Below are positions 15,592-24,767 of a DNA stretch of 46,247 nucleotides, piece by piece. A program made the translations under genes and the position numbers. The stretch is from Bacteroidia bacterium (GTDB lineage Bacteria; Bacteroidota; Bacteroidia; UBA4408): the NCBI GenBank assembly GCA_020845635.1, contig JADLFI010000032.1, positions 1 through 46,247 of the forward strand, read 5' to 3'. The notes beneath the pieces were generated by a model. It had not been told where the DNA came from. It was given only the letters and a program-made list of their open reading frames with translations, and ran no database searches. Position 1 is the first letter of the stretch. Each line of letters starts with the position of its first letter.

Positions 15592-16085
15592 AAGAATTTG
15601 CTTATACGATTACTACTCCTGATTGCAAACACTTGCTATATCAAGATAATTCAACTTGGGTCGAAGTTCCTGAAACCTATGAGATTTCAATCGAAATCTC
15701 TGGTTATCCAATTAAAATCTTTACTGTAACTACTAATTCCCCAACTTTAATTTCAGCTGTTCAACTAATAGGCATAGACCAAAATCTACCTACAGGAATT
15801 TACTGTATTAAGGTTACTAATTGCAACGGCGATATTATTCAATATGATTATTTAAACTTATGCACCGCAGAATGCTCTCTATCTAACTTGCTTTCTAATT
15901 TAGATTTACTTTGTACTAATGAAGAATTAGAAACTCAAACAAAAGAATATCTTAATATTAAATTTTGGTTAGATGCAATTAGGGCAAAGTTTAATTGTGA
16001 TTGGTGTGCAAGAGGGGAATTAAAATTATTAATTACTGCCTTACAAAAAAAATTATCTAATGCCAAAAATTGTAAGTGTAGCTAA
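15573..16085 (+). CDS. Cysteine-containing tail or fibre protein
   Basis: 170 residues. It starts MACNCIKEFAYTITTPDCK. The N-terminal 90 residues are beta-rich (YEISIEISGYPIKIFTV, GIYCIKVTNCNGDI), like an immunoglobulin-type domain; the rest is helical with cysteines (LLCTNEELETQ, FNCDWCARGELK). It ends KNCKCS. It is probably an adaptor or fibre subunit; the composition links it to its large cysteine-rich neighbours. It overlaps the next gene by 26 bases. Confidence 0.55.
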   Translation: MACNCIKEFAYTITTPDCKHLLYQDNSTWVEVPETYEISIEISGYPIKIFTVTTNSPTLISAVQLIGIDQNLPTGIYCIKVTNCNGDIIQYDYLNLCTAECSLSNLLSNLDLLCTNEELETQTKEYLNIKFWLDAIRAKFNCDWCARGELKLLITALQKKLSNAKNCKCS

Positions 16086-16623
16086 TTGTAAATTAGCTGA
16101 AGTTGGCTTTGACAAATATTTTAGTAATATTTACGGAACAAAATACTGCGGTGATAATAATTTTAATTTGCTACATACTCTACTTTGGGCGTTTAATTTA
16201 CCTTGCTCAGACAAAGAAAAATTAACTTCGATAATAGCTAAATTATTAAAGCATTGTAAAGATTGTACTCCTGAAAGGTATAAAGAACCCATTATAATTC
16301 CAAACCCAGATTATACTTCTTGGTACACAAGCCAATCTTATATAGATTGTTTAAATCAAGAGTTAATAAATAGTGGTTTTATAAGTGTTATATCCCCATT
16401 AGTAGATCTGTGCGCCTCTTTAAATATTGAAATAAATCAATTTCAACTTTGTAGTAATATAGCTATACAGTTATCACAATCAGCAGTTCCTTGCTCTGTG
16501 ATACCCACTATAAATTTGCAAACTGTTTGTTCTATACCGCAAACTGAAATAGAACTAAAAACTTGTGATACTGAAATTCTCCTATCACAATTAATTACAA
16601 ATAATATCTTATCTAATCTTTAA
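16060..16623 (+). CDS. Cysteine-containing structural protein, hypothetical
   Basis: 187 residues. Helical N-terminal half with cysteine pairs (KHCKDCTPERYK) and a C-terminal half with beta segments and regularly spaced cysteines (VDLCASLNIEINQFQLC, VPCSVIPTINLQTVC). No known family recognised. Between the previous adaptor-like gene and the giant fibre gene it probably belongs to the same assembly. Confidence 0.55.
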   Translation: MPKIVSVANCKLAEVGFDKYFSNIYGTKYCGDNNFNLLHTLLWAFNLPCSDKEKLTSIIAKLLKHCKDCTPERYKEPIIIPNPDYTSWYTSQSYIDCLNQELINSGFISVISPLVDLCASLNIEINQFQLCSNIAIQLSQSAVPCSVIPTINLQTVCSIPQTEIELKTCDTEILLSQLITNNILSNL

Positions 16624-16635
16624 AAATTAATAAAC

Positions 16636-19600
16636 ATGTCATGTGGCTGTAATTCAGTTATAACCATACCTCAAACCTGTGATAAAAATGCTACAGTGTG
16701 TCAAAACGGACATGTGATAATTCCTATTTCTTGTAGTACGCCTATAATTTCCACACCTTTGCATGGAGAAGTTCTTTTACATGCAGTAGATTCAAATTAT
16801 TGGCTTATTTACCATCATACAGGCTCTACAATAGACCCTGATATTTTTACCTACACATGCGGCAGTACAACTTGTACGGTTAATGTAGAGGTTATTGAAG
16901 GTGTTCAAGAGAATCAACAAATTATCACACTAGTAGCTTCGGGGGAATGTGAGTTGGGTAGTCCAACTTATACTTGGGAAATTCCTCCCTGCGCAGTTTT
17001 AGTTGAAGGTTATACTATTTATGACAATGAGATTCAACTTATTGTAAATAATTATAATCCACTCCTTTCATTGGAAGAACAAATATGTCAAATTACTGTC
17101 AATGTTTGTTGCGGACAATGTACTGGGTGTTGTAAATGTAAACACTTTTATTGGCAACCCCCAATATGTGTTAATACCTGTGAGGAAGTAAATTGCTATT
17201 GTCCTTACAACTGTACCGAATATAATGAACAAACTTCAAATTGCAATCCTTCCTGTTCTTTGGAAGAACCAAATTGCTGTCTTTCAGAAACTTGTTTAGA
17301 ACTTACTCCATTTATACCAACTTATCAAACTAATACTTCTGGCATTAAATTTGCACTTTCAGCAAATTTACCCGGAGGTGTTTGGAGTGGTGCGCTTTTA
17401 TCAGACATTTCAGTTACTCCTGAAAATTGCTATGACGGCTATTTTACTAATCTTGTAGAAAGTGTAAGCGTAACTCTTGCTGGTGATTATATGTCTATTT
17501 ATATTGGTCAAGTAGATCCTGACACAGGTCAAACTACACCTACTACAGTATTTATAAAATATACTTACGGTGCTATTTCTGCCGTAATGATGCTACAAGT
17601 GCTGAATGGTATTGTAACACCTTTAAATGTAGAAACTCTTACTGTAGTAAGTAATCTCTATTCAGGAGTATCTTATTGTGAAGAAAATTGTATGAGTGCT
17701 CCGGGTTTTTGTGCAGAATGCTGTGAAGATTCTCACTGTACTCCAAGTACGGAATGTATCTTTTCCCCTACTTGCCAAAATGGTGAATGCCTTTGCTATT
17801 TAAATGGCGAATGGGCAGAACCATTGGAAAATGGTTGTTGTCCTCAATGCGCAGGTAATGTAGGGTGTCAAGAGTGCGTAAATGGAGTTTTACTTCCCTT
17901 ACCAACTTGTGGTGCGAATGAAGTGTTAAATCCTACTACTTGCCAATGTGAATGTCAATGTAGCCAAGGTTATTGTATAGACCTATTAGAAACTAACCCT
18001 TCTTTAAAATGCAAACCTTGCCCTTCTTCTTGTACTTCTCTTTCAAATCAATGGTTAAGTTGTGGAACACCTTTACAACTTACTTGTCCTCCCTGTCATT
18101 CTTGCATAAATAATGAGTGCGTAGAAACTCCTTGTGCTCCGGGATATTATCCCTCTGATAATCCTTGCTGTGTTCCTTGTCCTACTTGTAATTCTGGTAT
18201 TCAAGTAAAAGAATTTTGTAATGCAATTCATTTGCCAGAATTTATGGGGTGCGATAATGCAAAAGAATATTATCTTTTTAAATGGCATGGATTAACCATT
18301 CTTCCCGAAAGTAATTGTGATTATAACAGCTTAATAAATTATGTAAGTCCTTCTAATAGCATAGACATAACAAACAACATAGGAGCTTCTCTAACTGTTG
18401 AGTGGAATGCAACAGGAAGTACTTTCTTTAATCCTACAGGAACTACTGATGCTTTCTTATCTGGCGGCTTTTTAAAAATAAAAAGAATACCCACAGGAGA
18501 AACCATTCCTACACAATCATTACTTTTAAAAGGTACTTATTATGGAGTAACTGTTGGCTTTGAGTTTAAATTCAATGTTCTAAGTGAGACTTGTCAATTA
18601 GCAACTATTATTGACTCTGTTCTATTAACCCCTGTTAATCCAAGACTTTATGAAGTAAGTTGTACTAGGGTATTAGGAATTACAAGTTCTTGTCCATTCT
18701 CCTTTACACAATTGACTTTGGGTTCTGGGTGCGTGATGCCTGTGGCTTATTTAAATTATTCTATTTTTAATAATTTACCAGATGATTGTTTAGTTACTGC
18801 CACAGCAACTAATCAACAAAATGGCACTGTTTGTTACTCTTTAACAACAACGCATCAATTATATGCTTGTGTCGGAGGTTGTGGATGCGCTCCTTGTGAA
18901 GGTATTGGAACATTTAATTTATCTATTGAAACTCAAACTTCTGGAAATACTATTTATGGAAGTAGTAGTGTTTTAGTGTCTTGCCCCAATGAACTCATAG
19001 GTCTTTTATCTACTTGTGAACCTGCATCTGGTACAGAGGTTTGTCCTACTGTAAACAACTGTGGTTCTAGCCCGATAGAACTTCCTGATAATTACACTTG
19101 TTCAAATTGTTCCCCATTTACTTGCAATACTGCTTGTACCACACAATTCTGTGGTTGGGGCTATCAACAAAGTGCTTTTAATTTGTTAGGTTATAGTGGC
19201 AATAATATTCAAGTTGAACTTTTACCCGGTGTTTTAAATGGTAAATTGTGTTATGGCATAAATACAGAGTGTGGGTACGTATGTAATTGCAAAATTGTAG
19301 AAACAGCTTGTACTAACACACCACAAGTAGATTTCTTAGAATTTGATTGTACTACTTGCCAATGGAAATTTAATGTTACCGACTTAAATGGTACAGAGTT
19401 TGAAACAGGGACAATAACAAATGCTATTGCATGTACTAATGTGCCTTTAACTTATAGTATTTCAGGAACGATAGTTTCTGTTCCTGCAACAAGTTTGCCT
19501 TTTGGACAAACTTGTGAAAATTACTTAAATAGTATTGGTGCTGGTTGTGGTTCTGTTACCTTAACTTATACAGATAATGAAGGTTGTACTGCATCTGCCA

Positions 19601-21345
19601 CAGGCACTAAATTCTGCCAAGAAGATTGCACAATTTCTATTTCTTCTGAGATTGACTGCGAAGATAATGTAATAGAAGCTACTATCATAGGAGGAACACC
19701 TTCTTATACTGTAACAGCAACATCTAACAGCACTGTAATTTATAATAATATTATTAACAGCAATTCCTTTATTATTACCAATGTTCCTAATACTGACGTA
19801 ACAATTGTAGTTACAGATTCTAATGGTTGTATAGCAACACAATTTGTAGAAACTTCTTGTTGCGAAGATCCTGTATTTACAGCAACTTTGAATTGTACTT
19901 CTGTCAATAATGTCAATTTTACTGATACAGTAACCGTTGTTGTTGTGTCTTCTTGTGAGGAAACTATGACAGCTTCTGTAACTATTGTGTTTAATAACGG
20001 AACACCTACGCAAATAATTTCTTCTTCTATTAATATCAGTGGGACAGAGGAAATAGAAATACCTAATTATGCTTTAAGCAATATAACTTCTATTACAGTT
20101 GAAGTTAATTGTGGAGAATGTACTGCAGAAATACCCGTAGCTTTAACTTGTTCAGGAGAAGAAGTTTTTGGTTATAATTGTGCTGATTGTAATCTTTTAG
20201 TTTTAAATGGTCAATATGCAACCGTAAATTTATGTAAATCTTCTTGCCCAAATTATGGCTACAATTGCGAAGATTGTACTAATGCTGTTCAAGGAGGTGA
20301 ATACCTCACAACAGCTCTTTGTGAAGAAAATTGTAACTGTGTAATTCCCATTACAAACATAACAATAGAGAATGAAACTCCTGTTGAAGCAAATAAATAT
20401 AAATTAGTTTGCACAAATGGCGTAGCTTCTTGTGTTCAGGATAATGTAAATGGCACAACAACAAACTCAAATTGTGCAGGGTTAACAATTGATTGCAGCA
20501 CAACTGGTGGAATGGATTGTGTATATTATGAGGAAGAAACTTTTTCAACTCCAAATCCAGTATTTTCAATTTTCTATTTTGTTAAGGGTGCAATAGAAGC
20601 TGCAATTACAACAGGAGTAGCTAAAACTGCCATTATAACTTATAGTTTTAGAACTGATTTAGGAAATGAGTTTAATGGTATAACTACAGGTCACACCCTT
20701 AATGAAGTAAAAGCAGAAATTCATAACTCCTTTTTACAGATTTCTCAATTATTTTCGTGCTTGTTCCCACAAACTACTGTAACTTTTGTTAATAAAAATG
20801 GTGGTTACGCAGAAGAAACCATAGGAAATACCGCTACTTACGGCAATATAAGAATTGGTTCAGAAACAAATTCTAGTAATTTTTGGGCTGTTTGTAGAAA
20901 TAATAGTGGCTATAATCCAAATGGGTTTACAGTAACAGGGGATACATACCAACAAAACCAAGCTATACGCTACATTAATTTTAATCGTAACAGCTGTTTT
21001 AGACTAAACTCTTATTTAGTAACTTCAAATGTTTGTAGGTCTATTATGGATAATTTTATTCATGAGGCAGGTCATGCCCTTGGTTTAAGTCATAGTCAAG
21101 GCGCAGGAAATATTTCTTGTGGTAATCTTGGTTGTATGGATGGTGGGTGTGATACAAGTCTTGGTGGTTGTTGTACTCCTCCTTCTGAGGTCTTGTGTGG
21201 TTGTGGTTCTGCTGCTTGTGAACAATGGACTGATTGGTTTTCAAGTCCCTATTACGTAAAAGGAATTTATAATTTTTATAAACCTAATTCATTTGATACT
21301 TTCACTCCTTTAATTACTTATACAAACGATATTATATGCCCTTAA
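16636..21345 (+). CDS. Giant cysteine-rich fibre with C-terminal matrixin-like metalloprotease
   Basis: 1569 residues. The N-terminus (MSCGCNSVITIP) lacks a signal peptide. Much of the chain consists of beta domains joined by dense cysteine clusters resembling EGF or knottin modules (for example CCEDSHC and CQCECQC around 350-460). A SprB-like repeat lies near 1010-1070 (IIGGTPSYTVTA, then VVTDSNGCIA). Two short YNCxDC...LC...C modules lie near 1180-1235. From about 1320 the chain looks like a matrixin: ITYSFRTDL, helix, TVTFV, NIRIG, then the zinc site HEAGHALGLSH at 1476-1486 and a likely Met-turn methionine at 1501 in LGCMDGG. It probably cleaves host surface protein or matures the fibre. 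It overlaps the next gene by 10 bases. Confidence 0.8.
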   Translation: MSCGCNSVITIPQTCDKNATVCQNGHVIIPISCSTPIISTPLHGEVLLHAVDSNYWLIYHHTGSTIDPDIFTYTCGSTTCTVNVEVIEGVQENQQIITLVASGECELGSPTYTWEIPPCAVLVEGYTIYDNEIQLIVNNYNPLLSLEEQICQITVNVCCGQCTGCCKCKHFYWQPPICVNTCEEVNCYCPYNCTEYNEQTSNCNPSCSLEEPNCCLSETCLELTPFIPTYQTNTSGIKFALSANLPGGVWSGALLSDISVTPENCYDGYFTNLVESVSVTLAGDYMSIYIGQVDPDTGQTTPTTVFIKYTYGAISAVMMLQVLNGIVTPLNVETLTVVSNLYSGVSYCEENCMSAPGFCAECCEDSHCTPSTECIFSPTCQNGECLCYLNGEWAEPLENGCCPQCAGNVGCQECVNGVLLPLPTCGANEVLNPTTCQCECQCSQGYCIDLLETNPSLKCKPCPSSCTSLSNQWLSCGTPLQLTCPPCHSCINNECVETPCAPGYYPSDNPCCVPCPTCNSGIQVKEFCNAIHLPEFMGCDNAKEYYLFKWHGLTILPESNCDYNSLINYVSPSNSIDITNNIGASLTVEWNATGSTFFNPTGTTDAFLSGGFLKIKRIPTGETIPTQSLLLKGTYYGVTVGFEFKFNVLSETCQLATIIDSVLLTPVNPRLYEVSCTRVLGITSSCPFSFTQLTLGSGCVMPVAYLNYSIFNNLPDDCLVTATATNQQNGTVCYSLTTTHQLYACVGGCGCAPCEGIGTFNLSIETQTSGNTIYGSSSVLVSCPNELIGLLSTCEPASGTEVCPTVNNCGSSPIELPDNYTCSNCSPFTCNTACTTQFCGWGYQQSAFNLLGYSGNNIQVELLPGVLNGKLCYGINTECGYVCNCKIVETACTNTPQVDFLEFDCTTCQWKFNVTDLNGTEFETGTITNAIACTNVPLTYSISGTIVSVPATSLPFGQTCENYLNSIGAGCGSVTLTYTDNEGCTASATGTKFCQEDCTISISSEIDCEDNVIEATIIGGTPSYTVTATSNSTVIYNNIINSNSFIITNVPNTDVTIVVTDSNGCIATQFVETSCCEDPVFTATLNCTSVNNVNFTDTVTVVVVSSCEETMTASVTIVFNNGTPTQIISSSINISGTEEIEIPNYALSNITSITVEVNCGECTAEIPVALTCSGEEVFGYNCADCNLLVLNGQYATVNLCKSSCPNYGYNCEDCTNAVQGGEYLTTALCEENCNCVIPITNITIENETPVEANKYKLVCTNGVASCVQDNVNGTTTNSNCAGLTIDCSTTGGMDCVYYEEETFSTPNPVFSIFYFVKGAIEAAITTGVAKTAIITYSFRTDLGNEFNGITTGHTLNEVKAEIHNSFLQISQLFSCLFPQTTVTFVNKNGGYAEETIGNTATYGNIRIGSETNSSNFWAVCRNNSGYNPNGFTVTGDTYQQNQAIRYINFNRNSCFRLNSYLVTSNVCRSIMDNFIHEAGHALGLSHSQGAGNISCGNLGCMDGGCDTSLGGCCTPPSEVLCGCGSAACEQWTDWFSSPYYVKGIYNFYKPNSFDTFTPLITYTNDIICP

Positions 21346-24080
21346 AAAATGTATCTGCACAAGTAACTGTAACTGCGCCTTCAACTTATGCTTGGCAGGT
21401 TACAAATAATACTTGTGGTTCAGCACCTGTGTTTTCTGGTGCTATGTCTGGAATCTTAAATGCAGGAACTACTACTTTATCCCAAACAATTTCATTTCCA
21501 GAGGATTGTGAAGTTTCGGTTTGTTTGGTAGTAACGGAAGATGATTGTGTAGATTCAACCTGTTTTAATCTTGTTGAAAATACAATACACACGGAATATT
21601 CATGGGCTTGTTCTCATACAACAGAACAACAATTTGAATGTGTTTATGTTGAAAATGCAAGTGGAGGATTCTCCACAGAAGAAGAATGCGAATCTTGTAG
21701 AGATTCTCAAATGTGCCCTACTTGTAACGGAACTCCTTGTAATGATTATGTTCTTAATGCAACTTACAATTGCACTACGGGTATAAGTTTAAATTGGGTT
21801 GGTCCAGTTTATAACGGCATTATAGAATGTCTTTACTTAACAGTAAATATTGCAACACAACCTTGTACGGATAATATTTTAGCACAAAATATAAATGGTA
21901 CGCAAATAAATACTGTTACAGGAATGTTCCCTAATGGTACATATTCTGTTGGTGTTAGTGCGCAATTAGAAAATGGGTGTATTATATCTAGTAATCCTAT
22001 TGTAATTGACTGTTTAGGAACAATTGAGTGGAACTTAGAATGTTGTCAAACTATTGATACTTCTGGTATTATGGCAGGTTATCAAGATAAATACTATGTA
22101 TTAGACATTACTAACAATGATTTAAGTCAACCTATCTATGCAGACTTTTCCTTTTTTCAAGTTGCTGACAGGTTGAAATTCTATGATTATTCAGAAGTAG
22201 TTTTTACAAACGGGATACCTTCAAATCTTAACTCTTTAACTACTGTTGCTGATACAGATTATGTAGGGAAACAATTATCTTGCTATCCTCCTCTCTTGAC
22301 ACCTTATTATGGCTTTGTAGAAAAAGAAGACAATGACCCACCATCAGCACAGGGACAATCTGATACTGTAATGCAAAGTTTAAGTCCCTCTTGGTCACTT
22401 TTATTTCCTTGCAATAATAACTATACACAATCTTATACAACGCAGTTATATTGCCCACAATGTACTTATTACAATTCTGTATATATTATACCTAAAAATT
22501 GTGCAAATGCTCCTAATGTACCAGACTGCGAACCTGTGGACATTATTGGTTGTGGAAGATTAACTATTTCTCCTACAGCATTAGCTACGATTGGTACAGT
22601 AACCACAGGAAGTCCTGTATCTAATAGAAAAAAACTTTTCATTCATTTAGAAAGTAATGATTGTAATACAGGTTGTACTGCTGCAGTATTCAAAATACTA
22701 TGCCCCGGTTGTTATGGTTGCGAAATAGATTGTGATATATCATACAGTTGCACTCAGGGCTTACAATTTACTAATTGTGAAGATGTCGAAGTAAAAAAAT
22801 GTACTTTTGATGCTAATGGTGCTGAAATATGTGTAGATGCAGTTGAAGGAGAATTTTTAGCTAATGGTACGCATTATATCAAAGCTATAAATACTTCGAT
22901 AGATAACTGCTTTGAATCTACACCTATTCAAGTAAATTGTCCTGCTTGCACTACTCCTCAAATTAGAAGCGTTACTTCTGGTTGTATTAATGATGATAGA
23001 ACCAAAGGTTTAATACATGCAGATTTTTCAACAACACATACTACTGCTTATGTTCATTTTGGAGTTTTAATACAAGGTGATTATGTACCGGGAATGTACC
23101 ATAACAAATATGTTGGTTATGATTGTAATGTTTTTGGTTGTGCAGGTTATGTTCAAATTCAAGCCACTGGTATTATTAGTGGCGGTTATTATTGGTATCA
23201 ATCAGTTGCTTTTGTTCCTATTAATTCTACATTAGCTCTTGTGTTCTTATTTGATGATACATCTGGAACACTTACTGATTTAGTTAATACAGATTATAAA
23301 GTTAAAGTGACTGATGGTGCATGTTCTACTGAATATCCAAAAGTTGGAGTTAATTGTGTTGATTGCGAATCTTGTGAGAGTAATTTAGCAAATTATCTTT
23401 TTGGTATATCTACTGGAACTACAGGAGATTATTTACTTTCTCAAATACAATCTACCGTGAATAATACAGGTGATTTTAGTAATGTAAGTATTAATAATGC
23501 TTTGTTTGGAGGAATCAGTTTAGATTATTCTACGATTACCAATAGTCCTACAATATATTATAACAATCTTAATCCAAGTTTAGTGGACATTTCAATTTTG
23601 CCCACAGGGTATCACCCATGGTCATTTACGATTGCACCAACACCTGTTAATTCTAGTCTTGTTCCCAGCACTTTGTCAATACAAGTTCAAACTTATGTGC
23701 ACAAAGATGCTCTTGGTGGTGTAGTATACAATTCTCTGTTTAAAGATTTGTCCTTTACTCATTCTTGTTCAGTAGTTAATCCAGAAGAAATGACTATTAC
23801 TGGTCAATTATTATTGGAAACTCAATTACCTTTGACTACTTACACAACAGGAGACTTGACTGTTACTTTAAATGGAAATCCGGGGACAATTGTTAATGTA
23901 TCTGGTATTTCAGATAATACAGCAATAGATTTTTCTGCTGATAATGTAAGAAATGGCACAAACGTTTTGGCAATTTTATTTAAATCTTCTTATTCAGGTT
24001 CTACTGGAGTAGATGAACTTCCTGCTTATACCGATTTAATACAAAATTATACTATAACTTATACAATAGCTTGTCCATAA
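21336..24080 (+). CDS. Large cysteine-rich fibre protein
   Basis: 914 residues in frame -1 to the preceding gene, beginning 10 bases before its stop. The sequence opens directly in a beta domain (VTVTAPSTYAWQVTNNTC) without leader or anchor, as if it continued the upstream protein. It carries a CSHTTEQQFECVYVE...C module like those near the end of the upstream protein and many CxxC pairs (CPTCNGTPC, CPGCYGCEIDCD). Its last residues (NYTITYTIACP) echo the end of the upstream protein (LITYTNDIICP). No enzymatic motif is seen. Probable receptor-binding or adhesin component. Confidence 0.75.
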   Translation: MPLKNVSAQVTVTAPSTYAWQVTNNTCGSAPVFSGAMSGILNAGTTTLSQTISFPEDCEVSVCLVVTEDDCVDSTCFNLVENTIHTEYSWACSHTTEQQFECVYVENASGGFSTEEECESCRDSQMCPTCNGTPCNDYVLNATYNCTTGISLNWVGPVYNGIIECLYLTVNIATQPCTDNILAQNINGTQINTVTGMFPNGTYSVGVSAQLENGCIISSNPIVIDCLGTIEWNLECCQTIDTSGIMAGYQDKYYVLDITNNDLSQPIYADFSFFQVADRLKFYDYSEVVFTNGIPSNLNSLTTVADTDYVGKQLSCYPPLLTPYYGFVEKEDNDPPSAQGQSDTVMQSLSPSWSLLFPCNNNYTQSYTTQLYCPQCTYYNSVYIIPKNCANAPNVPDCEPVDIIGCGRLTISPTALATIGTVTTGSPVSNRKKLFIHLESNDCNTGCTAAVFKILCPGCYGCEIDCDISYSCTQGLQFTNCEDVEVKKCTFDANGAEICVDAVEGEFLANGTHYIKAINTSIDNCFESTPIQVNCPACTTPQIRSVTSGCINDDRTKGLIHADFSTTHTTAYVHFGVLIQGDYVPGMYHNKYVGYDCNVFGCAGYVQIQATGIISGGYYWYQSVAFVPINSTLALVFLFDDTSGTLTDLVNTDYKVKVTDGACSTEYPKVGVNCVDCESCESNLANYLFGISTGTTGDYLLSQIQSTVNNTGDFSNVSINNALFGGISLDYSTITNSPTIYYNNLNPSLVDISILPTGYHPWSFTIAPTPVNSSLVPSTLSIQVQTYVHKDALGGVVYNSLFKDLSFTHSCSVVNPEEMTITGQLLLETQLPLTTYTTGDLTVTLNGNPGTIVNVSGISDNTAIDFSADNVRNGTNVLAILFKSSYSGSTGVDELPAYTDLIQNYTITYTIACP

Positions 24081-24634
24081 TGTGTATCAATTGTGCTGAA
24101 TGCTTAGAGCAAGTAAATCCTGCTTGTATTTTACCTGTAACAGCGTGTATTACAGGAACTACCTTAGCGGAACAAATTGTTAATATTGCAAATAGTGTCT
24201 GTAATGTATCTGAACAATTAGTTACTGTTAATTTTGGCAATTCTAATTGCACACCTTATCAGTATGAATATACCCTGTTAGATGGGATTACTAATTTTAC
24301 AATACATATAGACTTCTATGCTTTTAATGATTATGTTTCAGATGTAAAAAATATAACTGTATTAAATGGAGCTTCTGTTATAGCTTCTGGTTCAACTACG
24401 AGTTTTACTCTTTCTAAAACCTTGCTACTGACAGGACTAACTTTTAGTATACAGTTTATTTTAAACAATGGTGCTGTTTTTGTTTATCAAGATGTTATAA
24501 CCTTGAATGGTTTAACAGCATTAAACAAATCCTATATAAAAACAATGCAATGTATAAATAACGGTATAGTAACTTTACCGATACAAACAGTGCTTCAAAA
24601 CATTTTAGACAGGTTAAATTCCTGTTGCCAATAA
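24080..24634 (+). CDS. Small cysteine-containing fibre-associated protein
   Basis: 184 residues from the ATG at 24080 that overlaps the preceding stop (TAATG); an in-frame TTG at 24071 is less likely. It starts MCINCAECLEQVNPAC, then a helical segment, a beta-rich middle (YEYTLLDGITNFTIHIDF) and a C-terminus ending DRLNSCCQ. The character matches 15573-16085, so the two may be related subunits or chaperone/adaptor pairs flanking the giant fibres. Last gene before the terminator. Confidence 0.6.
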   Translation: MCINCAECLEQVNPACILPVTACITGTTLAEQIVNIANSVCNVSEQLVTVNFGNSNCTPYQYEYTLLDGITNFTIHIDFYAFNDYVSDVKNITVLNGASVIASGSTTSFTLSKTLLLTGLTFSIQFILNNGAVFVYQDVITLNGLTALNKSYIKTMQCINNGIVTLPIQTVLQNILDRLNSCCQ

Positions 24635-24767
24635 AATTAGTGATAGTTTTTTAGTTTGGGGGGATCATTTATGGTCTCCCTTTTCTATTTATAACTATAA
24701 AATAGTTAAAGAATAAAAAAGATAAATAAAATAAAGACATTAGAGTATCTTGTTATAAATTATAAAA
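24635..24767. other. Intergenic break between fibre and neck operons
   Basis: The widest gap within the rightward structural genes. It holds the terminator described separately and an AT-rich leader. A TATCTTGTTA about 30 bases before the next ATG only weakly resembles the TAnnTTTG box and lacks the CACTAA box, so no promoter is called with confidence. Confidence 0.4.
24658..24685 (+). terminator. Rho-independent terminator after the fibre block
   Basis: GGGGGATCA (24659-24667) pairs with TGGTCTCCC (24672-24680) over nine positions, two of them G-U, around a TTTA loop, and is followed by TTTTCTATTT. This is the clearest plus-strand terminator in the window. Confidence 0.85.
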
